From Gnetum montanum (taxonomy: Eukaryota; Streptophyta; Gnetopsida; Gnetales; Gnetaceae): a DNA stretch of 62,000 nucleotides. A program made the position numbers and the translations under genes. The DNA lies in the NCBI GenBank assembly GCA_015680685.1, contig MNCI01034769.1, positions 652,245 to 714,244 of the forward strand, in the 5' to 3' direction. Below, in pieces: positions 33,990-46,469 of this stretch. How positions within the stretch are numbered: position 1 is the first letter of the stretch; every line of letters starts with the position of its first letter. The notes below the pieces were generated by a model. It had not been told where the DNA came from. It did not search any database and was given only the letters and a program-made list of their open reading frames with translations.

Positions 33990-35440
33990 ATGGGAAAACA
34001 AAGAGGAGGAGAGCCTACTTTTTGATATATTTCCTAATGAAATCCTCTTTGTTAATGTGATAAATGAATAAGTGTCCAATGAACCTACATGGTACGATGG
34101 CATCCTCACTTATCTTCTCACTCAAGAGATGCCACAAAAGTTAGATCACTGGAAGAAACAACAGTTCCTTGATAAAGCCAAATGCTTCATGGAGATCAAC
34201 GAACATATTTACAAGGTGTGTGCCAATGACTTGGTTCATTGGTATATTCCTAATGCTTACTAACTATGTGTTCTCTAAGATGCTCATGAGGGCTCTTGCG
34301 GTGGCCACTATGCTGGGAGATGCACAACCATTAAGATCCAGATGGTAGGTTATTATTGGCTAATAATCTTCAGGGATGCTCACCACTTCATTAGCTCTTA
34401 TGATCATTGTCAATGTGATGGTGGGATGACTACTCAAAATGGAGGAACCCCAGTAGTGGATGCAACCACTAAAACCCTTCGACATCTAGGGCATTGACTT
34501 CATGGGTTTCATCACATTCGTGTCGAATAAAAAGGCATACATTATAGTCACTGTTGACTATTTTATGAGATGGGTAAAAGCAGTAGTTGTCACTAATTGT
34601 ACATCTTCCACTATTGCTTGGTTTTTATAACAAAATGTTGTAAATAGGTTTGACTGATTTCTAATAATATTACTTTTATAGGCACCAACTTTCATAAGCT
34701 CATGCAACTCTTGGGGGTAGAACATAAATTAATAACACTTTACCACCCCCTAAGCCAACAATTAAGTAGAGGTTATTAATAGGAAGATCGCTAGAATCCT
34801 AATGAGAATAATTAGCAAATATAGTAGAGATTGGAGTACAAAACTCAACATTTCCCTTTGGGCTTACTGCTTAACATGGAAACTTCCTATAGGCTACTCT
34901 CCCTATGAGTTGGTGTATGGAAAATTACTAATTCTTCTAATCCAATCCAAGCTATGTACACTTTTAATAGCTTATGGCCTTAACCTTAACCTTGGCCTAG
35001 CATAGAAAGAAAGATTAATCAACCTTAACATGCTAGATGAGAATAGATTGGTGGCCTTGTCTTTGAATGAAGTGCACAAGGCATTCAACAAAAAATTCCA
35101 TGACCTTAAAATAAAGAAAATCAAATTTCAACTTAGAGACAAGGCCATTTACTGGAACCCCACACATGTGCCAGAACAAACTAAGTTTCAAACATTGTCA
35201 AAAGGGCCTTACATCATTTATGAAACCTTTTCTTTTAGGACTATGTTAATCTACAAACTTGATAGCCCAAACAAGAAGCAACTGGCCAACATTTAACAAC
35301 TTGAACCTTTCCATGAGTCCAAGCAAGCTAGTGCTAGCAACACCTTATCAGATGGACATCCACATTCAATTTTTTGGATCTCCTCCTTTCAACTTAGTCA
35401 TGGGGAAGATGGCCATCTGTGCTAATCATATAAGTAGCTC
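33990..35440 (+). pseudogene. Element C integrase
   Basis: PTWYDGILTYLLTQEMPQKL, an HHCC zinc-binding region (AHEGSCGGHYAGR, ISSYDHCQCDGG), catalytic core start PFDI-stop-GIDFMGFI in a shifted frame, VTVDYFM.WVKA, LLGVEHKLITLYHP-like text near 34720, YSPYELVYGK, then the C-terminal module (EVHKAFNKKFHDLKIKKIKF, YWNPTHVPEQTKFQT, KGPYIIYETFSFR). Integrase inserts the cDNA. The pol frame ends with FWISSFQLSHGEDGHLC. Amber and frameshift breaks are frequent. Confidence 0.8.
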
Positions 35441-37285
35441 CTCAAGTTTTTATAATTTTTTTTGTTTTTACACCTTTTTATTTTACACCATTTCTTGTTT
35501 TACAACATCAATAGTACATTTTATTTTTCTTGGATATTTTATAATTTATTTTACATTTAATTATATTTTTGTGTATGATTTTTTTTTATTTTTTTCTAAT
35601 AATTTTTTTTTCTTTATTGCCATCAAGACACAATGATGTTGTAGCTATTTGCTAATGATGGTTTGTACTTAGTTTTTTTGATTGCTAATGTCTGGTTTCT
35701 CTCTTTGAATTTTGATATTGATAACTAAGATAATGTTTCTTTTTCATGGAACAGGAAGTGAGTCCATGTCATCCACCCATCCACATAATCTATGGTGTTC
35801 CTAATTTTGGAAATATGAGGTCCCTTTGATTAATGAAATTTTAATGAACTTGTAATCTTGGTAGTTTCCAAACTTGGGAAAGATCAAATTGATTGATAAG
35901 GGTGTGACTTCAAGGTGACTTGATGCTCTTTGTATTTTTTTAAACTCTTGAGTACATAAGTGTTTTTATAGATTTCTTATTATTCTATGTCAACCAATAA
36001 AAGGAAGCTAAATCTTTTCATGGTGTGGTTTCTATCCAAAAATTCATAAAAATATAAAATAGAAAAAACAACAATAATGGAAATTCAAAGCACACCCCTT
36101 AGATGAAAATAATAGGCTACAAGCACTGGTTATGGGACTAGAAAGATATGTTACCCATGCCTAAAGGTCCCCTCTAAATAAGGTCATTTCTCACTTCCTA
36201 CTTCTCTTTTCTTCTCAATAAGAAATAGTGACTGATCTATGGAAGAATTCTTATATCTTAAGGGGATGGATTGGTTCTAGAGTATTGATGCAAAGTCACT
36301 AAAAGTGGTTGGTTTTGATTTGGACTAAGAATGGACTTTATTGGATCATTTAACCATAAACTCCACACAGGACTTCATGTGACTAAGAAATAGAACTCCA
36401 TTCCACCTTCTCTCTCATCTAGTAATGTTGTCCATAATTTCACCTCACTGCCAATTTTCCATGTCTTATTCAATGTCTTAGTTTGATGTGTTGCAATTCT
36501 TCGGTAGATTCTTTGAGATTAGGTCCTTAACTTTTCATAATCATTAATCAACCATGGGGTCCATAGACTCCTTGGTTTGATGGTATGCAAGGGCAAAAAG
36601 GACATGATCATACTATGGGGAGGACCCACTTACATATCTCTTAGTTGAGCTAGTTAAGTTCCTTATCCTTAGGCATGTCCTTGATCAATTCCTTCATGCA
36701 TCCCATTCGTTGCATGCAATTGTATGCTCCTTTGTGGCATTTCTTCATCAAAATTTTATTTTTGCAATCAAAATTATAATTTTGTGCATTAATAAGCCCT
36801 CTTCAAGTTTTTCATTCTATTCATGACTTTTCTAGCCCTCCGTAGATATTGATTTCATGTTAAAACTCCTTGTATTTTTCACATTTTAAAAGTGAATAAT
36901 TTTTCCAATAGGCTCCATTGACAAAACCTCGTTTACAGAGTCAACTACATATACAAGATCCCATTGATGCAACATTAAAAGTCTAAAAATACATGCAAAC
37001 ACTTAACAATTTTTCACATTTGAGCTCAAACGAGGGGGGATTTTTTGAACTTTTCAAAGCCTAGAACCTTCCAAGAGCCATAACTTTTTAACTGTTTGTC
37101 TAATTCACTTTATTCTTCAATCTTGTAGCTACTAGAGGTAAGCTCTTTGTTGTGGGGGCTACAAACCTTATGTTTTTGATGAAAAATTTTTCTAATTCCC
37201 ACAAAGGTTTAACTAAGAAACTAACTTTAAAGAATCTATTTATGAAAGTTAAACCCTTCCAACAATCTCTAGTGACATTCTAAGT
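35441..37285 (+). other. Element C pol-ORF3 spacer
   Basis: Non-coding. T-rich stretch at 35450-35620, then CAAGCACTGGTTATGGGACT near 36120 and CATGCCTAAAGGTCC near 36158, inverted matches to the spacers of A (42490-42540) and El-1. The block around 36905-37260 matches A at 41375-41760 in reverse. It is cut by element A at 37285/37286. Confidence 0.65.
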
Positions 37286-38133
37286 TGATGAGTATCAAGT
37301 AGACCCTACATCCAACCATACAAAGCACTAAGCATTCATACATGATCTAGTCGAATTCCATGGACTTATAGCCTTCTAAGCACACTAGTCTCTAGGGAGT
37401 GAAACTAACCACTTCAATTGCTATCTTCCCAATTATACTTGTGAAATGTAAAGGTATGGTTAAGTGCAACTGAGGCATTTGATTTTTATCATTTTTATGT
37501 TTTGTATTTTAAGTCACCTAAGGATAAAGAATAATGAATAAAAATAAAATAATTAAATTGCTAATTTAGTCTAACTAGCTACACCTAACTAATCCTAACA
37601 TAAGCATCCATTTCCACTTGTTGTATACATCCTAAATACATTTGATGCTACTGGGTTACCAAATGTTAAGCGTTATTAGGATTACCAAGCACTAAGCATA
37701 TGCTTGAAGTGGTTGCACTTATGTGCTTAGTTAATTAATATTTAATCTAACTTAATTTAGATTAATTTCTTAAAGCATTAAAGGAAATCACCTAAAACAT
37801 TAATTGCATAAATAAATAGTCAATCTATTTCAAAGTGCTGCAAGGTTTATCGAAAAGCTCTTCTTTATTACATTGTTGTGCTTAGGTATAACAATGCTCA
37901 AATAAAGATCCATACAATTTTGACTCCTACTAGGAGCACTTAGAAAAATATTCTAACTTTCACACAAGAAAATTGCAAGAGCTCTACTACAACTATGATA
38001 AAGGTTACCATAACCATGGTAGGTGAGCATGTATTTATAGGAAAAAACAGACATTGCATTGATGAGGCCACGTCAACACATCAAATCATGCATTGACAGG
38101 GCCCAGTCAATGCAACGAATTTACAATTTATCA
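37286..38133 (-). repeat. Element A 3' LTR (848 bp)
   Basis: Plus-strand ends TGATGAGTATC..AATTTATCA. TATAAATA lies at 38032-38039 (minus) and AATAAAGA near 37862-37872 (minus). The U3 start has CATTGAC/GTCAATG/GTCAAC words (38050-38120). Internal match with El-1: CATGATCTAGTCGAATTCCA near 37341 versus CATGATCCGGTCGAATTCCA. Confidence 0.85.
38032..38039 (-). promoter_or_regulatory. TATA box of the element A LTR
   Basis: TATAAATA on the minus strand, at the position equivalent to the other LTRs in the window. Confidence 0.65.
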
Positions 38134-38146
38134 TACCCTCACAACT
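38134..38146 (-). other. Polypurine tract of element A
   Basis: The minus strand reads AGTTGTGAGGGTA just before the LTR. It is the counterpart of GTCGTGGGGGTA in El-1, with one G to A change in the run. Confidence 0.5.
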
Positions 38147-38364
38147 GAATGAAAACTTGTTATTGAGTTCTTTATAAATTTAGAAAGGTATGGAATTATT
38201 AATTGATGATAGACATATGACAAACACAAACAAACACCAAGTGCCTTAGTGTATGGATATACAATCATTACAAAATTCTTCTAGTATTCAAGACTACAAA
38301 ATTAAACACCAGGATAAAATTGACAAACATAATTCCTTTAATGGCATGAAGACAATAAAGAAGA

Positions 38365-41200
38365 TTAAACAATCCTAGGCAGTGGAGGCTCTTGAGGTTC
38401 TGAAGGACCTTCTCCTGCTTTAGACACACATGGTGGTTGAGGCTATTGTGATTATCCTCCTATAGCTACAGCTTTTAGTGGAAGACAAAAAGCATCCAAC
38501 AATGCTTTCATCTTCTTCTTACTCCTAGGATCATGCACGGTCCACGTAGCTTCCCCAATGTGGATCAGAATGGACACATCCCAAGAACTAGGCATTGGTG
38601 CGAATAGCTCCTTGACATTGATGAACCATGCAGCAAATTATTTTCATTTGATGTTGAATGCCCTAATTACATTCTGTAGTTCCTAGTAATCATTCATTCT
38701 TCTAGCCAGGTTCTTAGTAGTTGATCTTTGATTAGTGAATCTTACCTTGAGAACTTTAAGTTCAACATTTGTAGTCTCAAGATTTTTCTTAGTCTCCTTA
38801 TGGTGCCTAAACTCTACTTTCTATAGCAAGTACGAGCTAGCCACCTATTTCTGTAACTTTGACTATAGTTGTTTAATAGTCAACATTGCTAGATTTGCAT
38901 ATCAAAGATTAGCAAGCTCCATGTATTCGATCATCTCTTCAATTTGCAACTCCTTCATGTGGATATTTACTTTGTTGTAGGCATCTATCCCATCAATGTT
39001 AGGTTGCCACATCTCTTTTCCTTGCTGGATTTGCCAAAGGATCTCATTAACTTTTCCCTTAGCCATTTGGATGTGTTTTTCATTAACTTCCTTCTATAAT
39101 CCAACATAATCTCTTTAGTGATTCTTGAGTCTCTCAAATTTAAGAGCCTCATTCTTCTAAGTAGCAATCTCAATCCTAGATTTTCGATGTAAGGCATGGA
39201 CTTCCTCCATAAAGAGATTTCTATTTTTAGTTGACAATCTCCTCAATTAAGTGTTTACCCTAGCTAGATGCTCCTGTTATTGATGGATGAATTTTTGCAT
39301 CGGTTGTTTCTGCACATCAACATTCCATAGGCAATGATTCTCTAGAGACAACATCTCATTCTCTAGGCACATATAACCTAATTCCTTATGAACTAAATAT
39401 GTCTTGGCCTTGGCCATGAATTAGTCAAAGATGGCTGTCATCATCCCCCCTCAAACTATTTAAGTTTATCTTGAAGCTATTTAAAAGCTTCATCTCTTAT
39501 CAATGTAGGGTTTAGGAACACAGGATTAGCAAGGCAATCTCTTAATTCAACAACCTCCATGGCCAAGCATTGGTTTTGTACTTGAGCAATTTCAAGTTGT
39601 CCTTCCAAAATGATGCAGTTTTCCTTTGCTTCAAGTAGCTTCAACTAGGTTGTAATGATGTTATCCAGAAAATCAAAGATATCTAGAATCAATTATCTAG
39701 TTGAAACCAATCGATAAAAGAAGTCCTCATGTTGGGCTATATTTAATCAGTCTTTAATGATGTTTTCACATATTTGAGTGTAGAAATGTTTGGTATAGAC
39801 ATCGTAGGTATGTTCGGTGCTTCGATGATTTAATCAACACCCACTTTCACTACTATCTCCTACTCTTGGTGTTACATCACCAAGACAGTTAGCTCCTTGC
39901 CCTTCTTTAAGGGCACCAAAAAGGTAGCGACATTTCCAAAGATTTTTGAGAATTGATGTTATTGTGAGAGAGATACCATTACCTCTCAAGCACTAGGATT
40001 TGACCTTGTAGGTAGCTATGTTCTTTGGGCTAAGAATATTGGTCTACCTTCCCTCATCTAAATGATTGTTCAAGCCAATACATTGAGGTAACTCATTGTA
40101 GGATGGTACACAGATGGATCCCCATCACTTGTCCCTACTTACTCCCACTCACATAACACTTGCTCTCAAATTTTGCATAGGTGATCAATGGCAACACAAG
40201 CCTTCAACATTATTTCCTAAGTGGATGGTGAAGGTGGTAATATTTTTTGAACATGGTATGGGTCTTGTCTTTCATCATTTCATATGATAAGGCAATGGGA
40301 GTATGCCTAATTGTGTCATTTGTATATCAAACTATCCCTACCCTTTTATAGAGTTTTCTAGTAAGGCATGGAAAGGGTATCATTTTCCTTCCACATTCAT
40401 TTTCCTTGAAGTACTTTTCTATTTCCAAATAAATTAGCTATGGAAGGTTTATAGGAATTTTTTCACCTAAGGTGACACATCCACAATTGGAGAAATCAGT
40501 CACCTTGTTGGACCTCACCATTGAATTGAGGTGATAAGCCACTATCTTGAAGTATATGTGCTCCACCGATATAATCATGCAAAAATCCTTATGGTCAACC
40601 CCATAACATAGTTGGGTCCACTCCTTTTTAACCTCTAGGCTTACTTGCATGGAGATCTCTATTAGATGGATTCCAGAATCAGGTAGACCAAGTGCTTACA
40701 CAATAGCTTCCACTGTGTAGGACACTTGAATGTCCTTGATTCTCATAGTGGCTCCTACCTTTTTTGTATTCCAGAAGAGATATGTCTCTTCCATATACCA
40801 CCCCCACTAGAAGTGATGATTGGCCACATGAAAGAGTTTTGCAATTGCAACTTGACTTTTAATGGAGCATGTTCTAAGAATGGTTCAAAGTTTAGTTCTT
40901 GTTGAACTAAGTGTTGGACATCATGAGATTTGATTATATTAAGGCAGATGTATCTCAATGTGATCTCAAGTCATGGTACAGGCCCTGGTGCCTCTCCTCG
41001 ATAAGATTGTTTAGTTGCAACCTCTTCTTTGAAAATCTATGGATAGATTTCACTTCGGGCCCCTCCTGAACAAGTCGCGTTGCATGAGTTTCTACTGCTT
41101 GCTTCTAGGCTTGTTCTTACTACCCCCTTCTAGCTCTAGGTGGTTTTTCCTTTTGTTTAGATGGTCCTCCTTGCAGCAACCATTTTGATCTTGATGCCAT
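38365..41200 (-). pseudogene. Element A ORF3 (post-pol accessory protein), degraded
   Basis: The ATG at 41198-41200 opens MASRSKWLLQGGPSKQKEKP; the end PSEPQEPPLPRIV is followed by TAA at 38365-38367. It sits between the pol spacer and the PPT, the place of env-like or extra ORFs in Athila/Tat elements. The C-terminal half is coiled-coil-like; residues near 39197-38985 read MPYIENLGLRLLL and match B ORF3 (SMEEVHAIR..GIEI) and the fragment at 57199-57545. Both ends mirror B (basic start; PMEEPPPPGTT end). Between them many stops and shifts occur. Function unknown. Confidence 0.6.
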
Positions 41201-43240
41201 CTATAATTATAGCATGAACAAGGGTTAGAATTTAATGTGTAACTTGAAATAATCGGGATACCTTATCTCTTTGGAAAAGTTACACTTGGCTAAGTTGTAA
41301 TCATGATCGATTTGATCATTTCAATTATTATTTTATTCTTATTTTAATATTAATAAGTAATTTTAGGTTTACTGAAGTTTGTTGGAAGGGTTAAACTCTC
41401 AAAAATGGATGGTTTCATATTATTCTATTCATTAATCCTTTAGGGGAGTTAGAAAATTTTTTAAAAATTTTCATATGAAACCTTAAGGTTTGTGGACCCC
41501 ATGACTAAGAGCTTACCTTCAATAGCTATAGGATCGAATAATGGAGTGATTTGGACAAACAGTGTGAACGTTATGGGCTCTAAAACATTTTGAGCTTTGA
41601 AAAATTGCAAAAACTTCCCTCCTATTTTGAAGCAAATGATAAAAATTTCAAAGGGTTGGGTAGTAATTATATAATTTTTGTGCTATGTCAATGAGGCCTA
41701 GTCAACGAGACCTCGTCAATGTGGCCAACCATGTCGACTGAGCCTAGTCGACACAGCTATCGACCACCATTGACCAAGTCAAAATTTTAAAAATATAAGG
41801 ATTTTTTAACTAAAATTGGAGTAAAATGGAATTCCAAAGAGCCAAGAACACAAGAAAAATATTAGAAGAGGACTTTAAAGTTTAGAAAATTAACAAATGA
41901 TTGGAGCATTAGATTTTATGAAGAAAAATGCCTTAAGGAGCACACAGTTGGATGCATGATGGAGTGCATCAAAGATTTAATTGTAGCAAAATCTAAGGGT
42001 AAGAAACTTAACTAACCAAACAATGATATATGCAAGTGGATCCTTCCCATAGTGGCACATGCCATTTTACCCTTACATAACCTCAACTAAGGAGTCCATG
42101 AGCGACATAGTTAATTAATGGTTACAATAAGTTAAGGACCAAACTCAAAGAATCTATTTAAAACTTTCAACACATCAAACTAAGACATTGGGAAAAAACA
42201 TGGAAAACCGGTAGTGAGGTAAGTTATGGAAACATAAATCGATGATAGAGAGAGTAGAATGAAGTTACTAATCCTGGTCACATGAAGTCCCTTGAGGAAT
42301 TCATGGTTAAGTGACTTGATAAAGTTCATCCTTAGTCCAAACCAAAACCAACCATGTTTAGTGACTTCGCATCGTCACTTTGAGACCAATCCATCCCCTT
42401 GAGACACATGAATTCTCCCATAGATCAAACACCATTTCTTTTAGATAAGAAAAGAGAAGTAAGAAGAGAGAAAGGGCTTTAGTTTAAGAGGACCTTTAGG
42501 CATGGATAACATATCTTTCTAGTCCCATAACTAGTGCTTGTAGCCCATTTATTGGGACTAAGGGGTGTGCTTTGAATTCTCATCATTTTTTATTCTTTTT
42601 TTTAGGGTATGAATTTTTTTGGATGGGAACCACACTATGCAAAGACTTATTCAACTTCCTATTATTGGTTGACATGGAACATTAGAAGATCCATTGCACT
42701 CAAGATGGTAGAAGGTACATAGAACTTTGAATCACTTTAAAGTCACATCCTTTTTAAACCTTTGAATCCTTCCCAAGTCTAGAAACTACCAAGGTCACAA
42801 GTTCATTAAGGTTTTACTAATGAAAAGGGACCTCATATTTCCAAAACAAGGAAAACCATAGAGTTTGTGGATGGATGGATGACATGAAGTCATTGCCTAT
42901 TCCATGAAAAAGAAACTTTGTCTTATTTATCAAGCATCAAAATTCAAAAATGGAAACCAAACATTAGTAATCAAATATGTTAAGTATAAACCACCATTAG
43001 CAAATGACTATAGAACCATTGTGTCCTATAGGTAATATAGCAATTTTATTAGAAAATAAGGAAAATTTACATCAAAATAAAGGAAAATATAAAAGAAATT
43101 ATAAAATATTCAAGAAAATAAAACATACTAATGATGTTGTGAAACAAAAATTTGGAAAAATAACAAAGTGTAAAATAAAAAGGGTATAAAAACAAAGAAA
43201 GTGTAAAATAGAAAATTAGGAAAAATAGAGAAGCCACTTT
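41201..43240 (-). other. Element A pol-ORF3 spacer
   Basis: Non-coding. It contains CGTCAATG/GTCGAC/AGTCAACGA words at 41683-41775, which resemble the words at the U3 start of its own LTR. It matches the C spacer in reverse and the El-1 and B spacers in the same orientation (AGGCATGGATAACATATC near 42493). Confidence 0.6.
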
Positions 43241-44710
43241 AAATGATTAGCATGAATGGCCATCTCCTCCACAACTAAGTTGAAAGGAGGAGATCTGAAA
43301 GATTGAGCAAGGTCATCCATCTGTTGAGGCATTACTTCCACTAGCTTACTTGGGCTCATGGAAAGTTTTGACTTGTTGTGTGTTGACCAACTACTTTTTG
43401 TTTGGGCTCTTAGGTTTGTATATCAACATGACCCTAGAAGGAAATACTTCATAAATGATATAAGGCCCTTTCCATAATGTTTGGAACTTAGTTCATTGAG
43501 GTAAGTGTATGGAGTTCTAGTAGAATACCTTATCTCTAGGTTGAAATTTCACTTTTCTTATCCTAAGATAATGCAGTTGTTAACTGAATGTTTTGTACCC
43601 TTCATTCAAAGATAGGGCTACCAATTAATTTTCATCTAACACATTCAAGTTAATTAATATTTCTTTTTGTGCTATGCTAAGGTCAAGCTCCAAGCCAAAG
43701 GTTGTTAAAAGTATACAGAGCTCGAATTGGATAGGTAGAGTTGGTAATTTTTCATACACCATCTCATAGGGAGAGTAGCCTATGGGAACTTTTCATGTTA
43801 AGCAGTATGCCCAAAGGGCATCATTTAGTTTTGTGCTCTAGTCTCTTTTATATTTACTAACCGTTCTCATCAAGATCTTCATGATCTCCCTATTAGTAAC
43901 TTCTACTTGATCATTGGCTTGGGGGGGGTAGGGTGTTGTTAGTTTATGTTCAACCCCCAAGTGTTGCATAAGCTTGCGAAAGGTAGTTCATGTAAAATTA
44001 ATTCCATTATTAAAAATCAATGTACATGGCATCCCAAACCTATTTACAACATTTTGTTCTAAAAATCATGCAGCAATAGATGATGTATAGTCGATGACGG
44101 CTACTACTTCTACACATTTTGTGATGTAATCAATGATGATGATTATGTACAGCTTTTCATTTGACATGGGCATGATGGAACCCATGAAGTTGATGCCCTA
44201 GATGTCAAATGATTCTAGTGATTGAATCCACTATTAAGGTTCTTCCACTCAAGAAGTCATCCCACCATCTCATTGACAGCATTCACAAGAGTAGACAAAT
44301 TGATGGACGTCCCTAATGATGGTTGGAAAATAATACCCTACCATTAGGATATTAATGACCATGCATCTCCCAGCATAGTGGCCCCCACAAGGACCCTCAT
44401 GAGTGTCCTAGGGAACATGTAGTTGATCAGCATCAAGTACACACCAACGAACCAAGCCATCGATGCACACCTTATAAAGGTGTCCATTGATTTTCATGAA
44501 GCATTTGGTCTAATGAAGAATATGTTGTTTCTTCCTATAGTCGAGATCTTGTGCAATCTTTTGAGTAGGAAGAAAAGTGAGGATGCCATAATACCATTTT
44601 GGTTCATTGAGCACTTGTTCATTTATTTACTGGGTAAAGAGGAGTTCATCAAAAAATTGGTCAAAGTGTGAACTCTCCTCCTCTTTGTTATCCCATTGTA
44701 ACTTAGACAA
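43241..44710 (-). pseudogene. Element A integrase
   Basis: Reading on the minus strand: the HHCC region THEGPCGGHYAGRCMVINIL with VYSCECCQ, then stops at the positions where C also has them (DI-stop-GINFMGS), later YSPYEMVYEK-like text near 43760 and the C-terminal module TKFQTLWKGPYIIYEVFPSR. The pol end is SFQLSCGGDGHSC near 43260. Many stops. Confidence 0.75.
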
Positions 44711-45150
44711 GTGATCAACAACCACATTCTTAGTTCCCTTTCAATCTATCATAGTAAGCTCGAACTTCTACAAGATCATCAACCACTGTATGATATGAGG
44801 GCTCACTGTTGGTTTATTCATGAAGTGAATGACACTATGATTTATGTTTACAAACACTTTGTATCCAAGCACATAGTTCTTGAACTTCTCTAGAGAGTAT
44901 GCCATCGTCATTAGTCATTTCTCTATTGTGGTGTAATTTAGTTGTGCATCCATAATGCTTTGACTTATGTAGTGGAAATAATATGGATGTTTCTTGTCAT
45001 CCAAATGCATAAGAACAGCTCCCAAGGCATAATTTAATGCATTTTTCATTATATGAAAAGCTCAAGATCAATTAGGTGCTTATAGAATTGAAATCTCTAC
45101 GAGATTCTACTTGAGGCTCTAGAATGTATTTTCAGATTCCTTAATCTAGA
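44711..45150 (-). pseudogene. Element A RNase H
   Basis: Minus-strand text corresponding to C: near 44870-44900 the FKNYVLGYKVFVNI-type block, near 44830 a NHSVIHFMNKPTVSPHII block, and near 44720 NVVVDHLSKLQW. The first catalytic Asp region near 45060 is too decayed to read with confidence. Confidence 0.6.
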
Positions 45151-45990
45151 TGAATGGAGTATCTTTCTTTGTAAGCTTGACCAATGGTTTTGTGATCTTA
45201 GAAAAATTCTTTATAAAACACTGGTAGTAGCCAATTTGTCCAAGGAATGTTTAGACATTTTTAATAGTTTTTAGTTGGCTAGTTATTCCTTGGACGACCC
45301 TTATCCTTTATGGATCCTTCTCAATCCATACCTAAGAAATTTTGTGCCCCAGTACAATGCCCTCCTAGATCATCAAATAGTTCTTCTACCAATTGAATTG
45401 AAGATTTATCTCAACACACATTTTAAGCACTTACATAAGGTGGTCCAAGGCTAGTTCAAATCTGATGTCATAGGTGGACAAGTAAACCATGAAGATTTCC
45501 ATTACATTGCCAATCTATTACTAAAAAATGCTCAATACCAAGCATTGGAGTGTTGCAGGAGCATTGCATAGACCAAAAGGCATCTTTGATGTGAAAAAGT
45601 TTCCTAAGGACTCATGAATGTTATTTTGGCTTAATCCTTTGGTGTGATCTAGATTTTGTTATAGCCACTATAACCATCCAAAAAGTTGTAATAGCAATGC
45701 CCAGATATCGTGTCCACACTTGATCCACAAATGGTAATGGAAAGTGATCTTTGAATGTGGCCATATTCAATAATTGGAAGTTGATGTAGACCTATGACTT
45801 GCCATCTTTCTTTGGCACAATAATAAGTGGGCTAATCAACTTAGTATCTACAATGGAATAGATAAACCCCACCTTGAGGATTTGTTAAATTTCCTCTTTG
45901 ATGATCTACTTCAATTTCGGATTCAACCAACGCTATAGCTACTTCTTTGGCTTCATGTTTGGATTAGTGTAGATACAATGTTGGTACATT
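45151..45990 (-). pseudogene. Element A reverse transcriptase
   Basis: VYINFQLLNMA, DGYSGYNKI followed by TAG, ITPKD followed by TAA, AKITFMSP followed by TAG, MPFGLCNAPATLQ-like text, LSIF followed by three stops, IGNVMEIFMVYL where FMDDF is expected, then IVLGHKI..-like and IKNV..FLGQIGYYQ-like text near 45230-45290. The catalytic box reads FMVY, so active Asp residues are lost. Four stop positions coincide with those in C. Confidence 0.75.
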
Positions 45991-46469
45991 ATAGGATCAA
46001 TTCTTGTGATTTTAGGATATGACCAATTAAAAACTATTGACCATTAGTTAACCAATAGCATTTGTATCTATTCAAGACCAAGATTAGCATTGATGATTAC
46101 CAGTTTGCCATTTTTCAAAAATGCATACTTCATGCCAGTAGGTAGATTTTTCAACTCTTAGTGCTCTTGTTTAAAATTTTCAGGGATTTCCAACTCTCCC
46201 CAACAAGTATTATCATTTTCATCATCAGAGATTTGGTGATGAACTTGCTCTAGTTCATCCATGTCTTCAACATAGGCACATCTTAGGCTCTTAGCAAGTT
46301 CCATGCAAAGTGTGCTACTTTCAAGATCAACTATTAGCCACTAGATATCCTCCTATTTTGTGGCTACTATGTATAGGAAACTTTGAATATATACCTCATT
46401 TGCATATTTCCTACATGCAGAAATGGATGTTCTTTTCATGGACCAAAGTTTCTACACATAATTGCACCT

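Larger units (their letters stand above)
28220..37285 (+). mobile_element. Element C: Ty3/gypsy element with gag, pol and spacer, 3' part displaced
   Basis: It inserts in the RT of E (left flank ACATG at 28215-28219). Order: 5' LTR 28220-29086, PBS, gag 29238-31090, PR, RT, RNase H, IN, pol end near 35430, spacer to 37285. At 37286 the LTR of A begins. The C spacer stops about 150 bases short of where ORF3 should start, judged against the spacer of A. No 3' LTR of C was found. The plus-strand ORF3 fragment at 57199-57545 could be its continuation (inference). Confidence 0.8.

Noticed and set aside
35436-35636. Phe/Tyr-rich frame that could look like a membrane segment or env-like protein
   Set aside because: It is a T-rich non-coding stretch after the pol end in C; matching parts of El-1 and A are equally low in complexity and do not keep a frame.
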